From Chenopodium formosanum (Eukaryota; Streptophyta; Magnoliopsida; Caryophyllales; Amaranthaceae), in NCBI GenBank assembly GCA_024500155.1, contig CM044869.1, positions 37,883,398 to 37,947,397 of the forward strand: 64,000 bases of DNA, given 5' to 3'. Position numbers and translations under genes: made by a program. Each line of letters starts with the position of its first letter. The stretch's first letter is position 1. The notes under the pieces were generated by a model that made no database searches, was not told where the DNA came from, and saw only the letters and a list, made by a program, of their open reading frames with translations. This document shows, piece by piece, positions 11,401 to 21,914 of the stretch.

Positions 11401-14400
11401 TCTAGTGTAGCAATTTATAATTATCTATACCTATGTGTCACCAATGAATTGTTGACAAGAATGACAACATTTACACTTATGTGGCAAATGTATCCTAACT
11501 TTTTACCTATGTGGCTCATTGGCCTATTACAATTTGAACCAAACTTGCACACACAGGCTAAGATACAATCCAAAGCTTACAGCTTTATGACTATACAAAT
11601 GGAAATTTTTAACGAGTTGGTCTAAAAATGCAGAGAATTGAGTCAAAAATATTGGAATATTCATAACTGTAGTAGTGATTAAACTTTTGACAGGTCAGAT
11701 TGATGAGAATGAGAACTATTCTATAAACATGCTGCAAAATATACCTGTGCAATCTTTCTTTCTTCCTGCGAACAGTAATAGATTGATGAACCACTGATTT
11801 AACAGGATCAAGTGCTGGTTGTGATATCTCTAGTCCTACACTTTTTATAATGTTGATGTACCTGTAATAAATTTGAAAACACTTATTTACCTAAGTAAAC
11901 TCGGTCCAACATCTCAGTAACCAGAATTAAGATCAGCCATCTGTCAGAAAAAGATCAAAATGCAATAGGTATACAGTAGCTACTCGCTGATAAAACTCTC
12001 TCTTTTCTGCTTCTGCAATCCCCCTCCACCCCCCCCCCCCCCTCCTTCCTCTCTTGCCAAACTCCCCTAACATTTGAAAATGAAGAAATTTTTTGATCAG
12101 AAATACCATCTCATAGATGTCTCACAGCCTTATGGTGCCTACGATCAGCTTCGTGTGAGAACTGGCTAAAAGAACTTAGCAATTTTTACTACCACTTTTA
12201 TGCGTTTATAGCCTGCTTGGATCCTACATACACATTTCAAGAGAAAAGAATCCTATGTCCTACATGCTTTCTTTCAGAAAAATATTCTTACCAACAAAAC
12301 TTATACAGAGTACAACTGAGAGATATCAGTCCAAAAGGAAGTCATATGTTCTGCAATAAAACAAAAGCAGGATACATAAAAAAGTTAAGATTACCTTTGT
12401 GGATTGAAATTTGCTACATCAAGGTCCTCATCCCAAAGGAAAATATAGTCGTACTCTGCCACAATATCTGGATGCAAAAAACGCTTGGCAAACCACCTAC
12501 ACCACAAAAATATACGCAAGTAGTGGCCTGTCTCAAACTTTCTGAACATAGCATACACCAGTAAAACAGAATTTATTGAGCATGAGAGTTACCATTTTGT
12601 TTGGTTCTTAGCAGAAACATGTATCACTTGATTATTCCACTTAAAATCACTCCATTGATCCACAATGCCATCATAATGAAAGAGCATTATGACAAAGCCG
12701 CTGGAAAGAAACTGGACGAGTATAATAAGCTTATAAGCATTAAAGAGGAGCACAACAAACAGCAAGTAGCAGAGAACATAAAAAGAGGCCAGAGCATAAG
12801 CATTTACATACCTTCTCGACTATTTTATTTACTATCTCCTTTTGCTTTGCTCCCACTGCAATTGCCAACATGTTCAAAGAAGGCTTCAGCTTCTCCTGAA
12901 ATACACGTATCATGCAGTTTAGCACACAAACTTGCAACATCAAATCGTATACGGTGATATCTTTTAGTTCAATTAGATATAGTCTTAAGGTCAGTTCAAA
13001 CACTTTGACAATATGGGACTCAAGTTAGCAAATAATAACTAGATGACCATGACTTTCTCAGGTCAAACTGACAACTACTAGACCTAGATTAACATAAATC
13101 AGAGGAAACTGTACATGCACCATAGTTAGAGCCTATGACGTAATTGAAACTGCATACCTTGACTAAGTCAGAATCCCATAATGGTCGCAATTCCAAGTTG
13201 GATGTCTGGACAACAATTCCCTCTGGTAATGCCTCACTTCCTGGAGGCCTACATCGATTCTAACAAAACGAACTACTTCAATAACATAAACTTTAAGGAT
13301 TCAATTAGCTAAAAGTTAAATAATCAATCAACTTACCCTGCAGAAACTAGATTTTGGACTATGTGCAGTGCCCATCACTTCCATTGGCCATTTTGATATT
13401 CTCTGCAATGAGTGACTTAACAATTACCATAAGTAAATATGAAATTATGCACCTTCAAACTATATATCATTTAACCAATAACCATTAAATCAATAGTAGG
13501 CTGAAATACAAAGAAGCCTATGAGAGAGAATTTAAGCTCATACTAGATAAAACATAGACCACAAGTCAAACCATTAACATAAAATCCATTTTTGGTAGTT
13601 GTGTATTGTGACATATTAACATATTTCATTGACTGCATAAAATTTTGTGGGACTGATCACAATACAGGGCCGTCTAATAATATCTTCCACAATAACAATC
13701 TGTCTTCCGCTCTAAGGACGGTAGTTGCGAAAATATTAGCATAATTCACTTTTATGGCAATACTCAATCTAGAAAATTGAAATTAAAAATTTTAATCAGC
13801 AGCATTTCGGTTAATTAGAATTTCCCAACATATGTATGTGAATTGAATATAGTCATTGTATCAAACATTTAAGTATCTACCATTTCAAAAAATCAAATAA
13901 CAAACTTTAATAAGCAATAGTATTCATGCTAAAATTCCAAACACCTCCCAAGTTCCAAGTCCCAAATCCAAGCATAATTCGTCTAGTCTAGGGGTCTTGA
14001 TTATCAATTTTCCGGTTTTCAATCCGGCCCAGTCTACACTACACCGCGATTGTACAACTTAAAGTACCATCCATCATAGACTTTTGTGATATATCCTCAA
14101 CTTTAACAAGCATACAAATTACACAATTCCTTAAAGTTAAAAAAAAAATGACTTTTTAACTTTGATCACTTCATGAAAAAGTGCAAATTGCTAATACATT
14201 GAATGCAAATAAGAAATCAATTATTGGTAAAGAAGATACTTACTTCTCTGTAATCCTCTGCAATTAAAGCACTTCCAATGAAGTAAGTTACACATATTAG
14301 AGACAATCCTATAATAACTTTGTACAAATACAATCTGTTCTTTGTATCCGTGAATGCCGAAATCTGAAAGTTTTTTTGAAAAAATAAAAAATTACATTAA

Positions 14401-14886
14401 CATAATTAAATAAACAACCATCAGAAAAAATAACAATGACATAAAATATAGTAGTAATATTCATTTTAAACAATTTTTTTTTTTTGGAGAAAAACTAGCT
14501 GATTTTCATTGTGCTACAAACAAAATTCTGAAACAAAAACCCATTAAAATGATAAAATTATGGTAGTATAATACAATTAAAAAACCAAAACAAAAATAAA
14601 AAGGGAGAAACAAAATTATGTTAAAAAAAAAAAAAAAAAAAGTGAGCAGAATAAGCAAAAATTGAGGGAAATTTTTGTTAGAAAATTCTGAGCTCTAAAA
14701 AAAAAAAAAAAAGAAAAAAAGCGGTTTGCCAAACTTCGTACATACAGTTATTTTAGAAATTGCCAACAGTGAATAAATGATTAAAAAAAAACCCAAATAT
14801 TTAGTTGAAAAAAAAAAAAAAAAAGTAGAGAAAGCAAGAAATTAGAATATTCAGAAGAAAAAACTTACAGAAAAGGGGGAATTCAT
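7346..14886 (-). CDS. DUF707 family protein, 14-exon gene, apparently intact
   Basis: Exons, in transcription order: 14869-14886, 14244-14363, 13337-13402, 13158-13259, 12812-12895, 12593-12711, 12395-12496, 11745-11861, 9865-9930, 9644-9710, 8834-8887, 8623-8712, 7706-7744, 7346-7462. All introns are GT-AG and phases join without error: 1161 bases, 386 residues, stop TGA. The protein starts MNSPFSISAFTDTKNR, with one membrane helix at about residues 19-39 (type II topology), then RPPGSEALPEGI, MLAIAVGAKQKEIVNKI, VIMLFHYDGIVDQW, the acidic FLWDEDLD (DED at about 192-194), EISQPALDP, a Cys-bearing GSGRCDDNSTAPPC segment, GWVEMMAPAFSKAAW, NDLIHAWGLDRQLGYCAQ, and GDRTKKVGVVDSEYVVHLGI. The family is plant-wide and annotated only as DUF707 (sometimes 'lysine-ketoglutarate reductase trans-splicing-like'). 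A Golgi glycosyltransferase-like role is inferred from topology and the acidic motif, not shown. Two in-phase microexons (8506-8523, 8265-8279) may add 11 residues. Confidence 0.93.
8216..8252. repeat. (GA)n microsatellite in a DUF707 intron
   Basis: About 16 GA dinucleotides follow an A-rich run. They lie in the intron between exons 12 and 13 and beside the candidate 15-bp microexon. Confidence 0.95.
8265..8279 (-). other. Candidate 15-bp microexon of the DUF707 gene
   Basis: The minus strand has TTTATAG, then ATCTACTCCGATGTT, then GTAAGC. It would add IYSDV in phase between exons 12 and 13. Splice signals are good, but 15 bases is too little to exclude chance. Confidence 0.3.
8506..8523 (-). 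other. Candidate 18-bp microexon of the DUF707 gene
   Basis: The minus strand has ATTTTAG, then AGTAATGAGATTACTTGG, then GTATG. It would add SNEITW in phase after exon 12. The same region holds a 37-base A run (8451-8487; T run on the coding strand). Confidence 0.3.
9342..9579. repeat. 119-bp tandem duplication inside a DUF707 intron
   Basis: Positions 9342-9460 and 9461-9579 are near-identical head-to-tail copies, both containing AGCACTGATAAATGATATGA. They lie in the intron between exons 10 and 11, only about 65 bases upstream of exon 10 in plus coordinates, without touching splice sites. Confidence 0.9.
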
Positions 14887-15124
14887 GATAGAAGAAGATA
14901 AGAACATGTACATGAAAGTTCCTTTTTAAGGCACACTTTATTGGACTACGATTTTGGTTAAGGGAATTGAATAGAGAAAGGCAGGCCAGAAAAGTAAAGT
15001 AAAGAATATTCAAAAGTTGTAGGATAATTCAATTGAATTGGATAACTAATTATGCTTCTTTTTCTTGTTTGTCTTTACGAATAAGCAACAGCAAGGAATA
15101 AATTGGTTCTCAGACAAACAAGAA

Positions 15125-15142
15125 TTATGTTTGTAACTTCAT
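15125..15142 (-). other. Possible upstream ORF in the DUF707 5' leader
   Basis: ATG AAG TTA CAA ACA TAA (MKLQT) lies about 240 bases upstream of the main start on the minus strand. It would be in the leader if transcription starts near the TATA-like site at 15336-15345. Whether it survives in the mature mRNA is unknown. Confidence 0.35.
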
Positions 15143-15335
15143 TTCGGTGAGCAGCGGAGGCTTGCCGGCGGTGCTGGTTGCTGTTTGAATGATTGATTAT
15201 GATGATGGTGGAGGTGGGATTGCGTCGTGGGTATGAACACAGAGAAAATGGGAGTTATGTTGTGTAAATGGGAGTTATTATGAGTACGACTGTTTTCAGC
15301 TTACTGTACTAAATTGGATTGTTCCGTGACTTGTG

Positions 15336-15345
15336 TTATTTATGG
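15336..15345 (-). promoter_or_regulatory. Possible TATA box of the DUF707 gene
   Basis: The minus strand reads CCATAAATAA about 450 bases upstream of the start codon. The sequence between them is less AT-rich than the flanks and contains a CCGCCGGCAAGCCTCCGC stretch, as expected of a plant 5' leader. The nearby Helitron ends only 6 bases upstream of this site. Confidence 0.4.
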
Positions 15346-15350
15346 TAAAA

Positions 15351-15854
15351 CTAGTATTTAGCCCATGATATGCACGAGTTAAATTTTTTGCCAAAATGTT
15401 AATTAGTATGGATTCAATAGTACATTGAAAATTCTCTGTGGTTGGGAATTAAAGTAAAATGTTTATGAATACAAAAATGGTATATAGTAGTAAAATAATG
15501 AAAGATTAATAGTAAAAATAATGATGTTGTTTCATTTTTTCATTTTTTCACGTAAAAAAGATACATGAAGATATACTTAATAAGAATTAACTATCTCCTA
15601 CTCTATATAAGAAGTTGATAGAACCAACTAAGAGACACGAGTGAACAATTATTTTTAAAAGAAACTAATTTCATTAGTTGTAGAAGATAATTACAAAATA
15701 AAAGTGACTCTTAGTGAAATGACATGCAATAAATGAAAGAATAGAAAATTAAAGGAAAAAAATTAGAATAAAAGTGTACCAATAAGAATGGGACACGTGG
15801 CAGCTTATATTGTTTGCAAAAGTTCATGTTATTAAATATTAGTATAAATAAAGA
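15351..15854 (-). mobile_element. Non-autonomous Helitron (504 bp)
   Basis: On the minus strand the element begins TCTTTATTTATACTAATATT (5' TC end, preceded by A). It ends with a short hairpin (CTCGTGCATATCATGGGC) followed by TAAATACTAG and then T. This is the classic A|TC...CTAG|T Helitron structure with no target-site duplication. No coding capacity. It lies immediately upstream of the putative DUF707 TATA box. Confidence 0.75.
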
Positions 15855-17209
15855 TTATACAGAGTACAAAGGAGTACGTTTAACAAGAGCAAGAGATTGA
15901 TGTTTTGAATTTATGAACTAATTAGTGATCTGCACGGCCGATTTTTTTTTTTTTTTTTTTTTCTATGTGTGTGTGTATTTATGAACTAATTAGTGAACTA
16001 ATTTATGTTGGTATAATATTTTTTGCATCTGAAAAATATTTAAATTTTAAGTTTAAAATCCTATGAAGATTTTTATTTTTTCTTGTAATGTTGCTTCCTT
16101 ATTTGCGTCAATTTATTGGTCTTGTAAAATATTAATCTACTTTAAATGGTGTTAAACATACCAATCAAGACATTCTTCATATTCAATTACATGAACACTA
16201 ATTAACATGCATTATATCTTTTTTTTCAAAAAATACATGTAATACCCATTCTAAATTATTTGACGCACAAATGATTTAAATAAAACCATCAAACCAATAT
16301 TCAACCACCTAGCACAAGTAGTGAATAATGAAGAATTTTACACTAACCTCGAGAGCTTTGAGTGAATATTTTTATATTAACTTGACTATGAAGCAAAATC
16401 AATCAATAGAATCTCGTATTGAAATATAGCAAATGCTACATATATACACAATCATCGAACCAAAATGCAAATAATAGCATAAAACATATATAGGCCATAA
16501 TTAATTTGGGGTGATTTGTTATACATGTAAAATATAAGTTAAGCATGCAAAATATATTTACTGCATGCTAAATAAGATTTAGTAAATAAATACTCACCTA
16601 GCACATTCTCACCTAGTAAAATGTTTCTCCAAGGCTCCAAGAGGTTTGACCATTATACCGGTTACAAACTAAATGGGTCAAATCAATTTTAAAACATTGA
16701 AATTATTGTAATTATTCATCGTTCTAATTGAGCCCAAAATAAATACAATCGGTTACAAAACTAAATTTGGGTGATGAAAATAAATTGAATTATTTATTTT
16801 GTAACAACTAATTTAATTATTTGATTTATTTTACCATAAATTCATTTATTATACAATTCATTGTACACATATTTAACTCTTATGTGTAATTGCTTATGTG
16901 GCAATTTGATGATGTGGCTAAATAAGAAAAAGAAAGTGACACATGACGATATAACACTCCTTGTCTTTATGTTTTAATAATAAATATTGATGTTGATATT
17001 GATATTGATTGATTATTAATTTATTAGCTTTGAATAAAATTAATGTGGTGATTTGAAAAAAAACTACTACGTATTTTGAATATGGGATTTTATGACCTTT
17101 CAACCCATTTTTTTCTCCTTTCTACAATATAACCAGCTTGTATAACTACCAATCAATATTCAATTCAATGGTAAGAATTGTATTCAAAACCATGAGATTG
17201 TGTGTTTCA

Positions 17210-17254
<45 letters not shown>

Positions 17255-17311
17255 CATGAGGTTGTGGAGTCGATCTCCGTAGCTCCAAGTCCTTAATTTA
17301 GGGATGAGAAT
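15855..17311. other. AT-rich intergenic region
   Basis: No gene seen. Contains poly(T) at about 15940-15962, GT repeats after it, and a 42-base A run at about 17211-17252 that may mark the tail of a retroposed fragment I could not identify. Confidence 0.5.
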
Positions 17312-17600
17312 TACTTTTTCTTTTTTTTGAAAGCCGGGGTGAGTGCATTTATATCATAGTAAGAGCATCAACGAGTACATACGAGGAAATCTCACTAGGA
17401 ATATGATTTTCCCAACATTATTCTACGCCAAATGGCACTAACCTTGCAACATGGTGAGCTACGAAATTACCATCTCCCTTAGCATGTGACCAAATAATAA
17501 TAGAAGAAAAGTTAGAAGTAGAACTACTGATGTTTTCTAAAATGTTGTCCACAGAGAACATGTTGAAAGTGTTGTTCTTGAGAATTACTTTATGCTTAAA
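17312..17600 (-). mobile_element. LINE 3'-end fragment (RNase H tail, 5' truncated)
   Basis: Translated on the minus strand, about 17600 down to 17400 gives a typical RNase H end of plant LINE ORF2: IIIWSHAKGDGNFVAHHVAR then LVPFGVE and a stop. It is followed by a short 3' UTR and an A-rich tail at about 17312-17326. A 5'-truncated insertion, not functional. Confidence 0.75.
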
Positions 17601-17899
17601 TCAGATTAGCATGTGAGATGTTATGCAGGGCCGTAGAAGAGGGTGTGCAAGGTGAGCCTTTGCACAAGGCCCCAAAATTAAAGTATATATATATACCGAG
17701 TTACCGTGAGAACTAGCCGAATAATAAGAAGTAAGAACTAATCTAGACCGTCAGATAAAAGACAAAAGGCACGTGATCTAACGGCCTAAATTCGTTCAGA
17801 CAAATTGATGCGGGAGCACCCTTGAAACCTACAAATTATATGGCTATATAATTCTTTTAGTGGCATTTAAGGCTCAATCAACATTTTGGGTGAATTATC

Positions 17900-18760
17900 T
17901 ATGTTATGATGTGGTTTAGGTGAATAAGAGAAATCCTTGTGTCCTGATTTTACAAGTTATAGTTGAAGATGAAGAATGGAAAAAAGGATGAGAAAGAAAA
18001 GCTTTTACTTGGTAAAAAATTGCAACACTCAAATTCAATCAGCTATATCTTCTTTGTTATAAGGAATTTTCAGGTGATTCAAGTTGGAGGTGAAAGTATA
18101 GTTCAAGAGCTTCCCAATGAAAGATCACATGCAAAATTTGAGCAAGAAACGAAGAAGTTATGAAGGTTTGAAGTTGAGCTATACAGGCAGTCACGAGGAG
18201 CGAGCGCTCCTTATAAGGAGCGGGCAAGGAGCGCACGCTCCCCCAAGAGGAGTGTCTGCTCCTATGGTCGTCACTTGAAGTTTCAGTAGTGAGGAGTGCC
18301 CACTCCTACCCTTTAGAGCGGCCGCTCCCGAGGCCCTGTTCGAGCGGACAACTTCTTTTATTTTGTTCTTCTTTTTGCTATCTTTTAATTTTGGCCTTTC
18401 ATTTGTAATCCAAGGGTTGTAATTTAAGAACTTTAGGGTGTAAATTCTTTAAATAGGGCTAAGATTTCTTTTTGAAAAGAACTTTTGCTTAATTTTGAAA
18501 TCAATGAGATTTTCTCTCTACCCATAATCTTTGTGATTGTTTTCTTTCTTTGTGATTGCAACTTTGTAATCTTTGTGGTTACACCTTAATCACAACTTTA
18601 CTTTGTGTTAGCTTTGGTTAAGAACCCCTATTTCATATATCTTGGTGATTGTTGAGATAGGTTTATCTTGTTTGTTGATTTGAAATTGTTGTCACTTGAT
18701 TTTATCCCCTCTTATCTGTGTTTTCTGGTTATTTCATATCACAAATTATATGTTGCACGC
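17900..18760 (+). repeat. Decayed LTR fragment with TATA box and GC-rich palindrome array
   Basis: From about 17960 the sequence has the texture of a gypsy-type LTR: a GC-rich block at 18190-18350 made of GGAGCG/CGCTCC palindromic pieces, then TTTCATTTGTAATCCAAGGG, then the TATA-like TTTAAATAG at 18448-18456, then a pyrimidine-rich stretch. Neither terminus nor target duplication could be placed, so the limits are approximate and the class is inferred. Confidence 0.45.
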
Positions 18761-18771
18761 AACTTCAATGC

Positions 18772-18775
<4 letters not shown>

Positions 18776-18822
<47 letters not shown>
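18776..18822. repeat. (CT)n microsatellite
   Basis: About 23 CT dinucleotides. The two neighbouring frames rich in Ser-Leu or Arg-Glu are products of this repeat, not genes. Confidence 0.95.
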
Positions 18823-18826
<4 letters not shown>

Positions 18827-19309
18827 CTCCTCTGTGATTTTCTCTCTCTTCAAAACTGACCAAAAACCTTCGGAAAACCGCTCCAAAACTTCGAAAAACC
18901 GCCATTACCTTCAATTTCAACTGCTTAATTTTGTTATATAAGCATAATTTCAAGTTCTATTATCTACATTCTTTGTTTTCGGAACAAAAATTGTTGAAAA
19001 TTAGGTATTGCTTCGTAACTTTGAAGTTCGTACTCTTTCGTCTAATTTTGTTGCAATTTCTTACTTATTTTTGTGTTTTTTGCTTAAATAAGTTGAATTT
19101 GAAGTAGCAGAAGTTGAATCGGAGTAGTTCAAAGTTCAATATTGGTGTTTCGAAGTTCGATTTGCTTGATAGTCAGGTATTTTCAGAATTTGTTTGTTTT
19201 GGTTCCAATTTCATTTGATTTACTTTTCATTTCTAGTTAAATTTGTTATAATTTAGTTTAAAATTGATTAGAAGTTAATTCGAAATTTGAATCAAAGGTT
19301 TTATTATTT

Positions 19310-19350
<41 letters not shown>

Positions 19351-20257
19351 TTTGCCATAAATTTAGATGAGTTTTTTTCACAAATTTTGGTATAAATTTA
19401 TATCATATTTTTTTTAAAGAATATTAGTAAACTTTAGATCTGTTTATATTTACGAATTTGAGTAATTTTAGTTCTATTGCTACTAATTTAGAGTAATTTT
19501 AGTTAACTTTCAATTAATTTAGAGTGGTTGATACAAAATAATTAAAAGTCAACAAAATAAAATTATAAGTTTGGAGTAGTTTTCTTTAAGTTTCTGTAGT
19601 TTGCTTTGATTTAGAGTGGTTTATTTTTACAAGTAGATAGAAATTGGCTAAAAGAACTTTAAATTGATTAAAAGTTAACGAATTACTGTATGATCAGTAG
19701 CTATTTTGGCTTGTGTATAAATCAAGAAATTGATGTGGCTAATGCATTATGGCTAGTGTATTAATCAAACCTGTATGTAATTTGGCTAAAAGAAACTTTA
19801 AATTGATTAAAAGTTAATGAATTACTGTATGATCTGTAGCTATTTTGGCTTGTGTATAAATCAAGAAATTGATGTGGCTAATGTATTATGGCTTGTGTAT
19901 TAATCAAACCTATATGTAATTTGTTCAAAAATTTTCCAAAGTTATTACAGATGGATAATTGCTAAACCTCTTTTATACTTATTATTCTATGAACTCTAAT
20001 TTGATCACTTTCAAATGCATTTCGAAATGTCTAAAGTTATTATGATATTTGATTTACAAAACAGGTTGAATATAACTAAAACATTCTGCAAGTTTTCAAT
20101 GAATTTGCAGCTGACACCAATAGGCCCTAATTTCTATCTAAAGCCACTACAGTCTCTTTAAGTTATGATAATCTCATTAGCTATTATGGCTTGTGTATTA
20201 ATAAAACAATTGATGCAGTTACTGGTTTTTTTTGGTTTCGAAAATGTTGCATGTATG
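18823..20257. other. Intergenic region without recognisable genes
   Basis: AT-rich, with a T run of about 33 bases at 19312-19344 and a 138-bp tandem duplication (separate entry). No supported coding frame. Confidence 0.5.
19644..19920. repeat. Tandem duplication, unit about 138 bp
   Basis: TTGGCTAAAAGAA at 19644 recurs at 19782, and the following approximately 138 bases match with few differences (shared GAATTACTGTATGATC and TTGTGTATAAATCAAG). A partial third piece (GGCTTGTGTATTAAT) is near 20188. Confidence 0.9.
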
Positions 20258-20719
20258 TGTAGACACCAAATTGTGTCTCCCCAAAACCAAACCCAATGAT
20301 TAGTACTTTTCACGTCATTTGATTATCGAACGAGGTGAAATGTGAAAGAGTCTCGTGATTTCTCTGTTTTAATAGAAATACTTCTTTCTGTTTTTGAAAA
20401 TCTTTCTTTTCATACCCTATTTATGAAAATGTCCAAACCAATTTAATTTGGTCCATGATTTGGGTCCAATAATAGTGTAGTTGGATGGGGCTCGAAAAGG
20501 GCTTTCCAACGATATATTATAAGCCCAATCCCGATGAATAATGAGGAAGTTATGACCCAAATATTAAATTGGATATTAAATGAGTTTTATGGGTGACCCA
20601 ATGATCAAGTAGAGGGTCCATTAATTATCATTTCTAAAGTCATTAGGAATTACTTTAATTTTCTAGAATAATCTAGAAGGTTATTTTAAGTTCTAAAGAG
20701 ATTAAGATTAATAATTATA

Positions 20720-20961
20720 GGACATTTTGTCAGAAACTACCTTTTAAAGCAATTTTTTTGCGAGAAACTACCTTTTAAAAATTTTGTTGTAAAAAACTAC
20801 CTTATAAAAGGTTTTTTGTTGTAATACACTACCCTTGGTCGGAATATGAGATTTGACCTTAATTTCCCGGAGTTGGCCAAGTCACGTGCTTGTCACGTGA
20901 CTATTAATCTTCCTTTTCCCCCCTTTTTTCCTCAATTTTCCCTCTTCTCTTTCAATTAAAT
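20720..20961. repeat. Left terminal inverted repeat of the MULE, with about 30-bp phased units
   Basis: Within the TIR the motif AAACTACC recurs at 20734, 20765 and 20794, with a fourth variant (ACACTACC) at 20826: spacings 31, 29 and 32. A palindromic CACGTGCTTGTCACGTG follows at about 20883. The copy at 25990-26225 mirrors it. Confidence 0.9.
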
Positions 20962-21179
20962 ACACAGATCCCTAATTTTCCCCCCTTTTCTTCGTGCTTC
21001 CTCTCAGTTCAATCAATTCTCTCTCTCGTGAACTGAAACTACAACAAAGTTGGTAAATTTATGCTGTCATTGTTGTTTTCGACCAAACCCCTCTTTCAAT
21101 TGTTGGTTTATATGTCAGAATTTGGGTGTTACTCAGATTAGGGTTTAACGCTTTGATTTTGTGTAAAATGCAGGTTAGA

Positions 21180-21596
21180 ATGGCTTCAACCCCAAATTCA
21201 AAGTGCAAATATGGAATCCCCATAGCAAGGTTGACCTCATGGACGCATGAAAACCCAGGGAGAAAGTTTGAAGCATGCAAATTTTACAATCCCGAAACCA
21301 ATCAAAGGGGCTGCAAAACCTTTAGATGGGTGGATGAGGGAATAATTGATTGGCAAAGGGATATAACTAATCAATTGTTGGCTGAGAAGCATATTCTAAA
21401 GGGTGAGGTGGTTGTGCTGAAAAACAGAGTATGCTGCTTGGAATCTGAAAAGAAAAGGGTTATGGATGAAGCAGAGAACTTGAAAATGAAGCTGAAGAAG
21501 AAGAATTTAACTCAGTTCAATGTTGTAGGTTTTTTTGGCATTGTTGTTGTTATATCAGTTGTAGTCGGTTTCACAATGGTGAAAGTATCAGGCTGA
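21180..21596 (+). CDS. GRF-type zinc-finger protein with coiled coil and C-terminal membrane helix (second MULE gene)
   Basis: 138 codons, ATG at 21180 chosen because it directly follows a good splice acceptor (AAAATGCAG) and opens the conserved domain. Residues 1-50 hold a GRF zinc finger: CKYGIPIARLTSWT, then ENPGRKFEACKFY, then RGCKTFRWVDE. The usual CxCG start is CKYG here, so one zinc ligand is changed to Tyr. A Lys/Glu-rich coiled coil covers about residues 60-110 and a hydrophobic helix about 116-135 (GFFGIVVVISVVVGF). No stops. Small GRF-domain proteins of this build are common in plant genomes; here the gene lies wholly inside a MULE, tail-to-tail with the transposase. Whether it helps transposition (as mudrB does in maize MuDR) or is passenger cargo is unknown; it has no recognisable mudrB similarity. 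Confidence 0.75.
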   Translation: MASTPNSKCKYGIPIARLTSWTHENPGRKFEACKFYNPETNQRGCKTFRWVDEGIIDWQRDITNQLLAEKHILKGEVVVLKNRVCCLESEKKRVMDEAENLKMKLKKKNLTQFNVVGFFGIVVVISVVVGFTMVKVSG

Positions 21597-21914
21597 TGTA
21601 GTCTATGTAAGCTGAACAAAGTATTAGGCTGATGTAGTCTATGTTATGTAATCGTATTATTTTGACTTAATGAATGAAATGATATTGTTCTGTTTCCATA
21701 TCTGTGTGCTCAATTTGCAATGGCAAGCATTTAAAATATATAACAGAACCAAACCAAATATTATATACACAATTGGCCATAAAGATAATGTCACAGTAGC
21801 AAAATACATTACAATTCCCAATTTAAGTATGTTCTAAGACAGTTAACAAAAGCATCAGTTAACAAAAGCATCAGTTTTGACAAAATAAAACAAAAACTAG
21901 AAATACATGCCCTG

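Noticed and set aside
12217..12957. Plus-strand frames of 115 and 118 codons
   Set aside because: Antisense to DUF707 exons 5-7 and introns; the minus strand shows conserved protein and splice sites.
17629..17780. CAGGGCCGT...GTGCAAGG sequence resembling a hAT-type terminal repeat (also CAGGGCCGTC near 13665)
   Set aside because: No matching inverted end or 8-bp duplication found for either; kept only as possible transposon debris.
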